Source of the DNA: CAWHHZ01 sp963829355
GTDB taxonomy: Bacteria; Acidobacteriota; Thermoanaerobaculia; Gp7-AA8; JAHWKK01
Direction: 5' to 3'
Assembly (NCBI GenBank): GCA_963829355.1
Contig: CAWHHZ010000008.1
Location: forward strand, 310,001-374,000
Length of the DNA stretch: 64,000 bases
Within the stretch, counting starts at the first letter, position 1; each line of letters starts with the position of its first letter. Position numbers and translations under genes: made by a program. Shown here piece by piece: positions 9,266 through 20,033 of the stretch. Under the pieces are notes generated by a model that did no database searches, was not told where the DNA came from, and worked only from the letters and a program-made list of their open reading frames with translations.

Positions 9266-10875
9266 CTACCATTCGAACGTCATCCGGGAGTCATCATCGA
9301 ACCTAACGGCAATCCCCGCGGCCGGTACCTCCCGCCCGAACTCGGGATGGTACGAGCCCTCGAACAGCTCGACCCTTCGGTCATGGCGCCACCGGACAGC
9401 TCCCCGCAGGCCTTCGATGACTCCATCTCCTCCACCATTGATCTTCAAACTCATTCCCGGATGGACGTGGAAGCGGGCCACCGCAGAAGCCGACCCGCCC
9501 ACACTGTCGCGGACGATCAACCGGCCTGCCGAGAGAGACCATTTGCGGGTATGAACCGCAGGAGAGGCCAGGCGAGTATAGCCGTCGTGGCTGCACGCAA
9601 CCTTCATCTCCCCCGGTGACACCTCGAGCCCGAAGGGGTATGCGCGCCGCGCGACCCGGAAAGCACTCCAGACCTCCGAAGAGTCGTGACCGTCGATCGA
9701 CACGGTGTTGTGGGCGGCGGTTCCCCTCTGCCGCAGGCGCTCCGCTCCGGCGCTGTAGGTCGACGTCCCGCTATTGACGAGTATCCGCTGCGAACCGATC
9801 GAGAACTCGAATGAAAGTGTGTCGGCGTGGCCGTGTCCCGGAAGGTAATCCGGCCCGATCGGGGCAACGTCAATAATTAACACCGCCTCCCCAGCCTGCA
9901 TCCGGATATATCCGCTCTGCTCGAGATGATACGAGCCCATCCCCGGGCGACTGACGCCTGGACTCATGCCGAGCCGGCCTGGTAGGCATCGAGCTCGTCG
10001 GTCGTCGGCGCGACGCCGAACGCGGCGTCATTGAAAAAGGAGATCTTACCGTCGGGATGGCTCATCACGCGGAGCCAGCGCGACATTCGCGCGATCACCG
10101 CCTCCAGCGAAAGTGTCGTCCCGTACGTCCGTGGACAGATTCTCGAGATCGAGCAGATCCTCGAGAATGATCGCGTGGTACATCGGGCTTCGCTCGAAGT
10201 GCCCCCCGTCCGGCAGCACCTGTTCGGGAAGCTCGCTGTCGAGAATCGTGCGCCCCCGGTACAGCCAGCGCTGCGCATCCGGTCCTTCGAAAAAGAACCC
10301 TGCGAAGACGAGCGCCTTGGCATTCGCCAGGAGATGATTGCCGAGCAGGTGAAACTCGAGACGCCGTTCGAGGACCCGGACCTGATCGGCGAGGCTGTCA
10401 AGCCACTCCGGCTCCGGCGACGCCCCGGCGAGGAACCATTTGATCCAGTTGACCACGCGAAGAGAAATTGGATACGGCTCCCAACCCGTACCAGTGGCCG
10501 CAGGGTTCTCAGCAATCCAGCGCTGGACGAGCGCCCTGTGCCACGACTCCTCTCTCGGCCGCGTCGCTCGCGCACAAGATCATCGAAATAGTGAAGGTTG
10601 TAGCGCCACAATGGCGCTCCAGTCGTCACGATTCCAGTCGTCTCTCGTTCGGACAACCTCGACACGGTTCAGGAATCGGAACTGATCTGGCCCGGTCATT
10701 CGAGGGTCTTTCGCCACGGGCTCGACCCATTCCCGCCTGCTCTCCTCCTCCTCGGGGCAGGAGAGAATTGATGCCTCCCCCACTCGAGCTGCCGGACCAC
10801 ACGACCACTGATCTGTTCCGGCCGCAAGTGGCGGACGTGTTCCAGACCAGCAGTGGCCTCTTTCAGTGGATTCAC
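9266..10875 (-). CDS. Heparinase II/III-family protein, copy 1 (several frameshifts)
   Basis: The pieces lie in different frames but in the correct order. They are an N-terminus from GTG 10875 with HVRHLRPEQISGRVVRQL; then FRFLNRVEVV; then LWRYNLHYFDDL; then a helical toroid segment (LEFHLLGNHLLANAKALVFAG); then the beta-sandwich domain with LPGHGHADTLSFEFSIG and RGTAAHNTVSIDG. This is the plan of heparinase/alginate-lyase-like polysaccharide lyases. Such proteins recur inside biosynthetic loci, where they probably trim or edit polymer in the periplasm. Length is 1610 nt, not a multiple of three, with at least three breaks (~10.65, ~10.5 and ~10.05 kb). The GTG start overlaps the upstream oxidoreductase stop as GTGA. 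The conserved motifs favour sequencing error over decay. Confidence 0.7.
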
Positions 10876-13015
10876 AGCTCTCGGGCGATCTCTATGGTCC
10901 TGCGACTGACCTCGAACAGCTCCTCAGCCGGAATCGGCGGAACACCGTCACCACTGACCGCGCCGATGAACGCGGCAGCGCATGCATCCTGACCCTTGTC
11001 CTGCTTCCAGAGGTTCATCGACCGGAAGCCCGGCCACCCGAAACCACGAAGCTTCCGAAAGTTGTCGAGCTGCAGTACTCGGCCGGAGGTAAATACTTCG
11101 AGCCTCTCCTTTGGAAACGATTTGTGGCCGTTGGCGAAGTAATGAACAGTTCCGATCGAACCGTCCGCAAAGCTGAGCGAGATCGTGACGTTATCGGCAG
11201 ATCATCCCCCCCGGACCGGCCGGTCGCGACGTCGAAATCTCGGATCGTCGCACCCGCGAGATATCGCAGCAGATCGATGAAATGGCACGCCTCGCCAATG
11301 ACCCGTCCCTCCACCGATCGCCGGATCCTGCGTCCAGTGGCTCGAGGGGATCTCGCCGGCGTTGACCGTCATCACGAATGCTTTCGGTCCGGAAGCGCGT
11401 GGCGAGGAGCTCTCGGACCTTCACGACGTGCGGAGCGAATCTGCGGTTGAAGCCAACCATCAGGAGCGGAGGCCTGGCACCCGAGGCGACCCTGCGCTCA
11501 TGCTCGTCTCGATACGACTTGCTCGAGATGCTCGAGCTCATCGAGTGTTAGTGGCGAGCGGTTTCTCGACGAACACATCCTTACCGGACTGGAGCACGCG
11601 GGCGGCCAGCATGGCGTGACTGTCATGACGCGTCGCGATCACGACTGCATCGACATCGGCTTCCGAGAGCACTGAATCGATGTCGGTCGTAACCCGCTGA
11701 AAGCCGTGCTTCCGTCCGTAATGCGCGACACCGACCCCGCTGGTCGCGCTGACGGCCGCCAGAGTTGCGCCACTCTTTCGAAACGCCGGGATCAGAATGC
11801 GACCGGCGTAGTTTCCAGCGCCGATGAAACTCACCACGGCTCCGTCTCGCGGGGTTGCCGGTGCGGTCTGCAAAGCCCGCGTGCGCTCCGTCACGGGGTC
11901 CGCATCGTCCCCATAGACCAGCAGAGTGCCGAGACCGGCCGTACCAGCCGAAAGCCGTTCGTAGGCCTTCGGGGCTTCCAGGATCGAAACCCTCTGGCTG
12001 ATCAACGGCTTGACATCGATCAGACCTCGCGCCATCAGATCGAGAACGGCTTCGAAGTTTCGTTGCTCCGTCCACCGAACGAACGGAAGTGGATAGTCAT
12101 GCCCCCCCTCCTCGTATTCTGGATCGTACCGGCCGGGACCGTAAGAGCAGGAGACCTGGAAGGTGAGCTCCTTCTCGTAGAAGTCTGCCCGGGACAGCTC
12201 GAGCCCAGTGACGCCCACCAGAACGATTCGTCCGCGCTTGCGAGACATCTTCGCCGCCTGCGAGACCGGTTCGCTGCTGCTGGTTGCCGCGGTCAGCAGC
12301 ACACCGTCGACGCCGCGACCGTCGGTGAACGCGAGAGCTGCTGCGACTGGATCCTCTCCTTTCGCGAGGTTGACCGTCATGGCTCCGAACTGCTCGGCGA
12401 GCTCGAGCTTCGCCTCGTCGAAATCGATGCCGATGACCCGGCAACCGTTTGCCCGGAGAATCTGGACGGCGAGGAGTCCGATCAGCCCGAGCCCGGTGAC
12501 GGCAATCGTCTCTCCGAGGGTCGGGTGCAATCAGCCGGATTCCCTGCAATGCGATAGAGGCCACGACGGTGAAGGCGGCGCTGTCGTCATCAACCGCGTC
12601 GGGAACCTTTGCGCAGAGGTGTTTCGGCACTGCCACGATCTCCGCATGCGGACCATTCGACACGACCCGATCGCCGGGGGCGAATCCTTCCACGCCCGTC
12701 CCGGCCTCGGAGACGACACCGACATTGCTGTACCCGAGAGGGAGAGGCTGGCCGAGCTTGTGCCGGACGGCGTCCACGGTCGTCGCAAGGCCATCGGTGC
12801 GCACCTTCTGGAGAACTTCTCTCACCTTGTCCGGCTGCTGCCGTGCCTTGCCGATGAATCCCAGCCTTGCCGAAATCGACGAGCATTCGCTCTGTCCCGG
12901 CCGAGAGAAGCGAGCGGCGCGTCCTGATCAGCAACCTCCCCCGTCCTGCCTGCGGAGCCGGCACATCAGCCAGTTCGGTCTCTCCCGAGCTCAGGTTCTG
13001 CAATACCTGCTTCAT
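10872..13015 (-). CDS. Bi-domain oxidoreductase (zinc-type dehydrogenase plus Gfo/Idh/MocA), copy 1 (at least six frameshifts)
   Basis: The N-terminal half is MDR/alcohol-dehydrogenase-like: LLSAGTERMLVDFGKAG, PLGYSNVGVV, then the NAD(P)-binding VTGLGLIGLLAVQIL, and SCSYGPGRYDPEYE. The C-terminal half is GFO/IDH/MocA-like: VSFIGAGNYAGRILIPAF, VIATRHDSHA, VFVEKPLAT, LMVGFNRRFAPHV and GRVIGEACHFIDLLRYL. It ends RRTIEIAREL. This fusion is recurrent in exopolysaccharide loci next to heparinase-type genes and is thought to act on a nucleotide-sugar or uronate intermediate. Apparent single-base shifts fall near 12867, 12531, 11548, 11516, 11395, 11314 and 11195. Every segment stays conserved, so the gene may be intact in the organism. 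Total 2144 nt. Confidence 0.72.
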
Positions 13016-14231
13016 GACTGCCTCGTTCCTGCTTCTATTCTTGTTTGGGCCGGGCGGCTTCGAGTCGCCATCAGCGAGCGGTACATCTCAATAAGTGCTC
13101 TGGCCTCCGACTCCCAGTTGTAGCGATCGAGTACAGCCTTCCTTCCGTCCTGCCCCATCTTTTCACGAAGCTCCTGATCTTCGGCCAGCCGGTCGAGCGC
13201 CTCGGCGATCTTCCGCGGTTCGGTCGTGTCGACGAGAATTCCACATCTGGCGTCTTCGACGATTTCAGCCACTTCTATCGCGAAATCCGGAGCGATCACT
13301 GGAAGGCCTGCGAGCATGTAATCGAAGAGCTTGTGAGGTAGCGCGTTGATGAAGTTGTCGTGCACCGGCTGGAACACCACCAAGCCGATATCGGACGAAG
13401 CAGCAATTTTCCGCACTTCGTCGTACGGCACCCATGGAGTGAACTCCACACGATCGCTCAACCCCAGTGCCTTCACCTCGTCCAGAAAATCCGCTTCACT
13501 ACCGTCTCCAAACTGACCCACAACTCGGACGCGCAGGTGTTGGTTTTGACTGAGCGTCATGGCTTGCAGCAACTCAGGCCAGCCACGCGCGCGATTGATG
13601 GCGCCGAGGTGCAGAGCTGTAACGGACGCCCCGGAGGGTTTGTCCACACACACTGGATCGAAACCGGCAACCTCGACGTAGTTTCGAACGAGGGTTATCT
13701 TGTCGAGTTTGGGGGGAAAGTCCTTTCGGACAGATCCTTTGGCAAAAACCAGAGCGTCAGTGAAACGCGTCAGCATTCTCATGTAAAGCCTTACAACGGT
13801 CCGAACAAACGGCTGAAATACCGGGGGCACGAGCCGTTCGGCTACATTCGTCGAATACACCTCATGGACGTCGAAGACGACTCCTCCGGCGACCTTCCAC
13901 GCAGCCAGGACTCCAACCGCCCACGACTCGAGCTCGTTACAGTGATACACGTCCGCGTCCTGGGCGACCGCCAGCCGGTACAGCAGGACGAGTTGTCTGA
14001 TCCGTCCCCAGAGACTCCGCCTGCCGGTGAACGGCACGATTTCACTCCATCCAACTCACGAGGACCGCCCGGCCCGGGTGCGACGTGTGTGACTTTGAAG
14101 CCGGCATTGACGAGGCTTCTCGCCTCCTTGTAGTGCACCCGCTTGTCATCCGGGGGATGAAGCGATGACACGAAGCAGATATGGCGGAGCGATTCGGCAG
14201 CAGGGGTATCGCTGCTCTCACCGGACGTCAT
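13012..14231 (-). CDS. Glycosyltransferase family 4-like protein (one frameshift)
   Basis: About 406 residues once corrected. The N-terminal piece from ATG 14231 has HICFVSSLHPPDDKRVHYKE and GFKVTHVAPG. After a one-base loss in an A-run (T-run on the plus strand, ~14040) the frame continues IVPFTGRRSLWGRI. DADVYHCNELESW and VVFDVHEVYS are typical of GT4 enzymes of extracellular polysaccharide loci. The C-terminal donor domain has LHLGAINRARGWPELL and PHKLFDYMLAGLPVI. The start overlaps the end of the upstream sulfotransferase by 14 bases, and the stop overlaps the oxidoreductase start by 4 bases (ATGA), so the genes are translationally coupled. Linkage formed unknown. Confidence 0.78.
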
Positions 14232-15204
14232 ATCCCAGCCTCCGCACGATATCTTCCCCGTGGTGGTTGACGCGCTCGATGGTCCATGCGTCGATATCCC
14301 TCTCGTAACGGTCGTTGACGTTTTTCCGTATCGGATACCACCGGTCGCGGAACCTGCTCCCGAGAGGCAACCGGTGATGAGCGGCCGGAAGCAAATCCTC
14401 ACGAAAATCGAGCCCGACGAAATCACATACCCCCCGCAGCTCTACCTCAGGATTCTCGATGAGATCCTCGAAGCGCACGACCTTCAGAGGGAGAGAGAGC
14501 GAGTCGGCATCCTCCAGCGTCGCGCGCATCGTGTTAGCGTAGTGTTCCGCACAGATGTCGATTCGCTCCTTGTAACTGATCGTGTCCTGCAGGCGTCGCA
14601 TGTCTCCAGCCTTGCCCGTAGCGGCACGATACACGGACACATAAGGCTCTCTCGGTACGAGGATGAAGTGAGGGCAATACTCCTTAAGGAGCGCCCAAAT
14701 CAAACCCACGCGAACACTAAACGACTGACTCTTGTCAACGAATCGGATGGTTTGATCGGCGCCGCCGAACCTGGATACACTATACCGAATCACGCGCTCC
14801 AACGACTGCTTCAACTCAGCAGTCGCATCTTCCGGGGTCTTCCTGTAATGAGGCAAGAGGTCCCGCGCTGCGAACGTCCAACTCCGGGGGGCCGTCAATA
14901 TCTCGTGAGAGGGAGCTTTATAGCGGAGACCCGTCAACGCGGCAGGCAATACTGGTCCATAAACGTTCTGAAGCTCATCGGCAGCCGACCAGTAGTTGCT
15001 CCCCCCGGCCGGCCCTACGACGGAGGGATGCCGATGTAACATTCTCGACAGCAGTGTGAGCCCGCCCCCCTGCGTCCCCAGCAGGAACACCGGTCGCGTT
15101 ATGTGACAGTGCCGGTTGGCTCGATAGAAGCGAGGATCAATGATCCATGACATCATCCTCAACGCGTAAAGACCTCGCTCGGCGCGCTCCATTGATACCC
15201 TCAT
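14218..15204 (-). CDS. Sulfotransferase-family protein 1
   Basis: 328 residues. The 5'-phosphosulfate-binding P-loop region is PVFLLGTQGGGLTLLSRML (~residues 40-58), followed by HRHPSVVG. The 3'-phosphate-binding segment is LVPREPYVSVYRA (~residue 190), the 'RxP..S' region. LKVVRFEDLIENPE (~250) and FVGLDFRED are conserved late motifs of PAPS-dependent sulfotransferases. Predicted to move sulfate from PAPS to a hydroxyl or amine of the polysaccharide or its lipid-linked precursor, in the cytoplasm. Begins at ATG 15204. One of five such genes in the locus. Confidence 0.8.
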   Translation of the reverse strand: MRVSMERAERGLYALRMMSWIIDPRFYRANRHCHITRPVFLLGTQGGGLTLLSRMLHRHPSVVGPAGGSNYWSAADELQNVYGPVLPAALTGLRYKAPSHEILTAPRSWTFAARDLLPHYRKTPEDATAELKQSLERVIRYSVSRFGGADQTIRFVDKSQSFSVRVGLIWALLKEYCPHFILVPREPYVSVYRAATGKAGDMRRLQDTISYKERIDICAEHYANTMRATLEDADSLSLPLKVVRFEDLIENPEVELRGVCDFVGLDFREDLLPAAHHRLPLGSRFRDRWYPIRKNVNDRYERDIDAWTIERVNHHGEDIVRRLGYDVR

Positions 15205-15270
15205 GATCTCACCATCCCGACATCAGGTATCCCTTGCGTCACGGTCACGACAATGTGTACCGCTAAATGC

Positions 15271-16123
15271 CTATCGATCACGATCATAACCCAGTAGTTC
15301 CGCCGCCTCGCCCACTCCACCAAACACTGTACCCCACGTCGTTGAGTCGAAATGGCCACGCCACTGACCGACAACGCCTTTTCTAAAGGTCCTACCCATC
15401 CCGTACATCCCCTCCGAGACAGCGGCGAGTTCGGAAGTACTCATTTGCAAGCCGATATGCTGCGCCAACGCCTCTAATACACCTCGCTGTGTTGTTTCAT
15501 CTCCGCCCCCTAAGGGGCCCACCAAGTCTTCAAACCTGATCGCGAGCACCTCCGAACGCATCAACCAACCGTTCATCAACAGAGCCTGATCTTTGATTCC
15601 CAAGAAGTGCTCCCCCTCATCTGTTAGCCCGCCCTCCGCCATAGCCAGTACTTGTTTTCCGAAATCCGCGATACGAACCATAGTTTGGTGCATGAAGTGG
15701 TCAGGACGCCTCAATGCATGATGCACTGAAGACAGCACAACATCCCTCGGGTCACGCACAATGACGATCACCCGGACACCAAGCCGGCTCGCGGCCTCCG
15801 CCAACCGAACATCAAAAGGCAAGTGTGACAAAGCATAGCGACCCCCGAGGAATCAACCGCAGTGCCATCACGAGGCCCCGGATTTTTACACGTTTTGGAC
15901 GAGCTACCCCGGCGTAGCATGTCTCGGACTCAAAAAAGACCAAGCGATTGAGAGGATGTCCTCTGAAACGAGCATTCAGCGAAAGTCCCCGGATCTCCCT
16001 GAGACCCGGCAAAAGGCGTAAAGCGCTTTCTACCAGATTCGTTCCCGATTTGGGAATGCTGGTGACCAATATCGGGGCAATACGACGGGCGCTAGGCCTC
16101 CTAACAATGGACGCGGTTCTCAT
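15271..16123 (-). CDS. Sulfotransferase-family protein 2 (one frameshift)
   Basis: About 284 residues when repaired. The N-terminal piece contains the phosphosulfate loop ILVTSIPKSGTNLVESAL (~residues 18-35). An extra base near 15840, next to a run of five C/G, moves the frame. The second piece then reads SHLPFDVRLAEAASRLG, VIVIVRDPRDVVLSSVHHAL (3'-phosphate site) and LAIRFEDLVGP. This is the PF00685-like pattern for small PAPS-dependent enzymes. The start ATG at 16123 overlaps the stop of the polymerase gene (ATGA). The surrounding block to ~20 kb looks visibly richer in A+T and in ATA/AGA codons than its neighbours. Confidence 0.75.
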
Positions 16124-17403
16124 AGCGATTGTCCAGGCCCGGAGGGTTTACGTGTCTGTATTCGACGCCGATTGGGACACCGCCGCCTTACCTGAACGTT
16201 AGCTGCGAACAGAAATAGTACAGCGAAGAAGGTCGCCGAGTCAGCCATATTGGTCCAGAAGTGATTCGTAACGAGCGCTTTCGACGTTACTATCAAGAAG
16301 ATCGCAACGGCCGCCCAAAATAGTCCTCTATCCCGACCTTGAGAGAAATAAGTGAGACACGGCGGACCCATGCGAGCGATCCAAGCCATCCACCCCAGGA
16401 GGGCGAATAGAACACCGTACGCTAGCGTCATGTCGAGAATAACATTATGCGTCCCAATCTCCCTGACATCATCATTGCGAATCACTTCGACTTGCTGCGG
16501 CGCACCGTAACCTACAATCACGCGACCGAGACCTTCAGCGCGAATTTCTTGAATCGCAGTCTGCCAGATACCACTTCGGCCAGAGGAAACATCTTCTCTT
16601 GCCATAATATAGGGTCTATAAAACGCTTCATTAAGACGCACGGCAATGCCGACCGTCGCGATCGCCAGTACTCCCACCGCGAGAAGGGTCCTGAACCGGC
16701 GTGTATACACTAAGTGACCCACTGCTAGTCCAACCAGTAGCCCAGCGGCAGATCGTGAGCCCGACAGAAGAACGGCTATCACGAAGACAGCAGTGATCAA
16801 GGGTGATCGCCTACGAAACGCGCTCACCACCACCGCAATCAACTGGTAGTATCCAAACACGCCCCCTTTCAAGGGGAACCCCAGACGATGAATCGCACCT
16901 TCACTACCCAGGAAATAGACGAGCGAGGTCACCAACAGAGCTCCTGACAATACAAGGTAAGCGTCACACGCGCCCTGCAACATGGCCGGGGTGAACAGGA
17001 ATTTATTGGCAAGCAACGGTAGTACGCACAGCACAAATGCGATATGCACAGCCAGCAGTAATCCGTATGCGATATCCTCCATCGGAACTGCATTCACGAC
17101 TAACGATATCGCTATAATACAGATCATCAGCGCGGCCAAGCCGACACCGCTACCGTACCTGACCTGATTTGGTATACCGTTCGACGGAAACCAAAGGAGA
17201 AGAAACGACGACACTGAATACGTGATTACCAGAGAGATGACCCGCGCAACTGACACCAGACTACTCGGAGGCTCGATAATTTGGCTCACCGTGGTAATTA
17301 TGATGGGCCAAGGGCACAGCAACAGAAACAGCAGGAACCCGATCCTCCGCCCACTACTCCGGGTCGAAGCCCTGAACCGGCGACGGATGGTCGCTTCACT
17401 CAT
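16120..17403 (-). CDS. O-antigen polymerase/ligase-family membrane protein (Wzy-like)
   Basis: About 427 residues from ATG 17403 (MSEATIRRR); an upstream in-frame start at 17499 would add 32 unlikely residues. It has ten to twelve hydrophobic helices. The large periplasmic loop near residues 270-330 (VSSGRSGIWQTAIQEIRAEG, then GYGAPQQVEV and GTHNVILDMTLAYGV) matches the O-antigen ligase/polymerase family, in which that loop precedes the 'HN..L...G' motif. It would join repeat units in the periplasm. It lies between the flippase and a sulfotransferase, a Wzx/Wzy arrangement. Family sequence identity is always low, so polymerase versus ligase is not settled. Confidence 0.75.
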   Translation of the reverse strand: MSEATIRRRFRASTRSSGRRIGFLLFLLLCPWPIIITTVSQIIEPPSSLVSVARVISLVITYSVSSFLLLWFPSNGIPNQVRYGSGVGLAALMICIIAISLVVNAVPMEDIAYGLLLAVHIAFVLCVLPLLANKFLFTPAMLQGACDAYLVLSGALLVTSLVYFLGSEGAIHRLGFPLKGGVFGYYQLIAVVVSAFRRRSPLITAVFVIAVLLSGSRSAAGLLVGLAVGHLVYTRRFRTLLAVGVLAIATVGIAVRLNEAFYRPYIMAREDVSSGRSGIWQTAIQEIRAEGLGRVIVGYGAPQQVEVIRNDDVREIGTHNVILDMTLAYGVLFALLGWMAWIARMGPPCLTYFSQGRDRGLFWAAVAIFLIVTSKALVTNHFWTNMADSATFFAVLFLFAANVQVRRRCPNRRRIQTRKPSGPGQSL

Positions 17404-17514
17404 ACAATCACCATAAGTTGTCGGATTCGGAGCGATTGAGCCCGGAGATACCCCGGCGTCTCGCTTCGCCCTGATAAGAGTCCGTGCAGCCCTGCGCACT
17501 TGCCTGTACTAATC

Positions 17515-19035
17515 TCAAGACATCCTGGTCTTTCCGTCCGTATCTCGCCATTCGGCGAACGCCGCGAATTCCTTACGTAGAATGGGTATTAATCTCACCG
17601 CGAGGAGCGTCAGCGCCAACATGGCACCCAAGTTGACCGCCACCACCATTGCTGGATTCGCTGCCTGTGCCATCGCGGCGAGAGCCAACATAAGCACAAG
17701 GCTCCCCCCGCCGATCGCAACACAATACGCTCCCTTCCATGGCGTGATCCCTACGGTTCTATACAGTGTCATCTGTCGCACCATCGTCGTCAGAACCGAT
17801 CTTCCCGAATTCCCAAACACAGCTCCAGCGAGGCCGAAATACCAAATTAGGGGGACGACAAGGAGAAACTGCAATAGCGAGTCTAATGTGGCCAGCGCCA
17901 ATACGGTTTTTCTTAATCGGCATGCTATGAGTACCTGGCCCACCGGTCCGGCAGCTACCTCAATGCTTTTCGCACCGAACAGCCACGCTAGGACCCAACC
18001 ATTGCTGGCATACGGGTTACCAAAGTGGCTAAATATCTGATCTCTGTTCAGAACAATCGGAGCTGCTACGGCAAGGACGATTAGGCTTAGAGAGGTTGCA
18101 AGGACTCGAAACATCTGACCAAGCCTCCGCTGGTCGTGCAGGTGATTAAGACGAACAAACTCGACGGCAGATGCCGAGTTGACCACGGTCTGAGGAAAGT
18201 CAAGAATGTTCGAAAATCGATAGGCGAGAGCAAGGATGCCGAGACTCGAAGCAGGAAGTATAGTACCGGCGATGACGACAGAAAGCCGATTCGAAGTCTT
18301 CTGCAGAACCTGCCACAGAAAAAGAGGTCCGGAGAATACCATGAGAACCTTAAATTGTGAGAGTACCCACGACCATGGAAGGGGATTCGTAATCTCCCGC
18401 CGGAGCATCCAGAGACCGAGAGCCGTTCCGACCGCCGTACCTACTCCCATGACCAGGAATGCGCTGGTTAAGGTCAATCCACCGAACAGGGCCAGAGGAA
18501 AGCAGAGCAGCAGCCCACCGTTTCGCGCCCCATCTACAGCGACCAGATGCAACTTATAGCGTTCAGTGGCGCGAAAGATCGCACTCATGTTCTGATTGAG
18601 ACCCTCCAGCGGAATCATGATTCCACAGAGTCTCAGGACGTCAGTCAGCTGCTCGTTATCAAACACGGCCGAGGCAATGAACTGCGCGTTCCAGTATAGA
18701 AGCGCACCCACCGACAGGGAAACCAGCCCAACTATGAGTAGGCTGGCTCGTATGACTACATCACGACCGGCGTTGTCTCCTGATTCTATCGACGTTCCAA
18801 TATACTGAATCACCCCAAAACCAAGGCCTGCCTGGCTGAGGGTGGAGAGCACCAGCAGCAAAGCCAGCCCGACCGAGTACAGTCCATATCCAGCCGCGCC
18901 AAGCGACCACGCGAGATAGAACTCGGTCGCTATCAGCGCCGCCTTTGATACGGCAGACCCGGCAGCAATCGTTTTGAGGCCACGAATCAGCCGCGCCCCA
19001 GTCGTACCGAAGCGCTTTGGGTGCCCCGGACTCAT
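17515..19035 (-). CDS. Oligosaccharide flippase (Wzx-like, MOP superfamily)
   Basis: 506 residues with 12-14 hydrophobic helices and short loops. The N-terminus (FGTTGARLIRGLKTIAAGSA...YLAWSLGAAGYGLYSVGLA) has the 'LG..GYG' pattern typical of polysaccharide transport proteins near helix 2. It would flip undecaprenyl-linked repeat units across the inner membrane. The start overlaps the stop of the sulfotransferase upstream as ATGA, and the polymerase follows downstream. The gene shows the same lower GC as the polymerase, a common feature of Wzx/Wzy genes. Confidence 0.85.
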   Translation of the reverse strand: MSPGHPKRFGTTGARLIRGLKTIAAGSAVSKAALIATEFYLAWSLGAAGYGLYSVGLALLLVLSTLSQAGLGFGVIQYIGTSIESGDNAGRDVVIRASLLIVGLVSLSVGALLYWNAQFIASAVFDNEQLTDVLRLCGIMIPLEGLNQNMSAIFRATERYKLHLVAVDGARNGGLLLCFPLALFGGLTLTSAFLVMGVGTAVGTALGLWMLRREITNPLPWSWVLSQFKVLMVFSGPLFLWQVLQKTSNRLSVVIAGTILPASSLGILALAYRFSNILDFPQTVVNSASAVEFVRLNHLHDQRRLGQMFRVLATSLSLIVLAVAAPIVLNRDQIFSHFGNPYASNGWVLAWLFGAKSIEVAAGPVGQVLIACRLRKTVLALATLDSLLQFLLVVPLIWYFGLAGAVFGNSGRSVLTTMVRQMTLYRTVGITPWKGAYCVAIGGGSLVLMLALAAMAQAANPAMVVAVNLGAMLALTLLAVRLIPILRKEFAAFAEWRDTDGKTRMS

Positions 19036-20033
19036 CTGTGATACCCGAGCTTACGATTCAACGTACCCGCGATTTTCTCGAATGTCCGAAGGTCGTCTTC
19101 GCTCAGCTCGGATCGCCATCTGTCATCGCGTCGGATTTCATGTTGCTGTCTTCGGAACCTCATGGGGTTCCCGCCCAGATTGTGACGATCACTCCTGAAC
19201 TCCAGCATCCGCGGCTCAAATTCGATGTCTAGAAACCTGCATATATTTCCTACCACAGCGGGAGGGTTATCGGTCAGATCCTCGTAGCGAATCGAGAGAA
19301 CCCGATTATTTGGAATAGACAGTAATGCAGCTCGACGAGCTCGATGCTCTCGCTTCCAGATCCTGGCCGCCGTGGCCATACTCGTCCTTTCTCGTTTCAT
19401 TCTGGAGCGACAAACCGCTCGACCATCTCTCAGAAGAACTATGAACCTCATGACAACGTCCGCCTGGAGATAGACTCGTTTAAAGGCACCTGGGTTCTTG
19501 GTAGAGTCAACGATAACCGGCGTATGGTGAGCCGAGCGCACCAGGCTATACAGGGAGACAGTATCTTTACCAATCCGCCGGGAGCGGTCCACCGATGCCC
19601 ACAGTAAGCTTGCAAGTTTCTGCAGCCTCGTCGAGCCCAGGACCAGGATACCGTCATCGATCAGGCTCCTCGCGGGGCCCGGAGCCCATTCTTTGACGTT
19701 GTCTTTCTTCAGAACATTGAACTCCACTTGCTGCTGATGAAAATTCAGGGCGCGTCGCGGGTCGGAAACCATCAGGTTCTCGAGCGCCGGGTGGCGAGCT
19801 GTCGGCCACCTTCGCCTTGCCTCCGTCTCGACCGCCAACCAAAAAGGACAGTCGCCGACTGACTCACCACATGTACACAAATAGCCTGGGCCAGACCCTC
19901 GCAACAGAAAGTAAAGGGAGTGAACCTCTCCGAGAGATGAGACTTGACTGTGGCCGCCAAGAATCATATCGAGAAGCGTCGAACCGGAATGGCCGCTGCC
20001 GATAATATGAACGATTGAGGAGGAGGTGGCCAC
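19032..20033 (-). CDS. Sulfotransferase-family protein 3
   Basis: About 333 residues from GTG 20033, whose G is shared with the TAG stop of asnB (TAGTG); a GGGAGG ribosome site lies just upstream. A longer start (20075) is possible. The P-loop is IVHIIGSGHSGSTLLDMIL (~residues 8-26), then GGHSQVSSLGEV. The 3'-phosphate region is MRFIVLLRDGRAVCRSRM. VLSIRYEDLTDNPPAVVGNI and CRFLDIEFEPRML follow late. Clustered cysteines (YLCTCGESVGDCPFW, ~residues 48-62) are a feature of one bacterial sulfotransferase subgroup. Predicted PAPS-dependent enzyme acting on the locus glycan. Confidence 0.8.
   Translation of the reverse strand: MATSSSIVHIIGSGHSGSTLLDMILGGHSQVSSLGEVHSLYFLLRGSGPGYLCTCGESVGDCPFWLAVETEARRRWPTARHPALENLMVSDPRRALNFHQQQVEFNVLKKDNVKEWAPGPARSLIDDGILVLGSTRLQKLASLLWASVDRSRRIGKDTVSLYSLVRSAHHTPVIVDSTKNPGAFKRVYLQADVVMRFIVLLRDGRAVCRSRMKRERTSMATAARIWKREHRARRAALLSIPNNRVLSIRYEDLTDNPPAVVGNICRFLDIEFEPRMLEFRSDRHNLGGNPMRFRRQQHEIRRDDRWRSELSEDDLRTFEKIAGTLNRKLGYHR

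Noticed and set aside
9266..13015. True pseudogenisation of the left oxidoreductase/lyase pair
   Set aside because: Every segment stays conserved with no in-frame stops apart from the single-base shifts, and similar shifts occur in pilT and asnB. Sequence error is more likely, although decay cannot be excluded.
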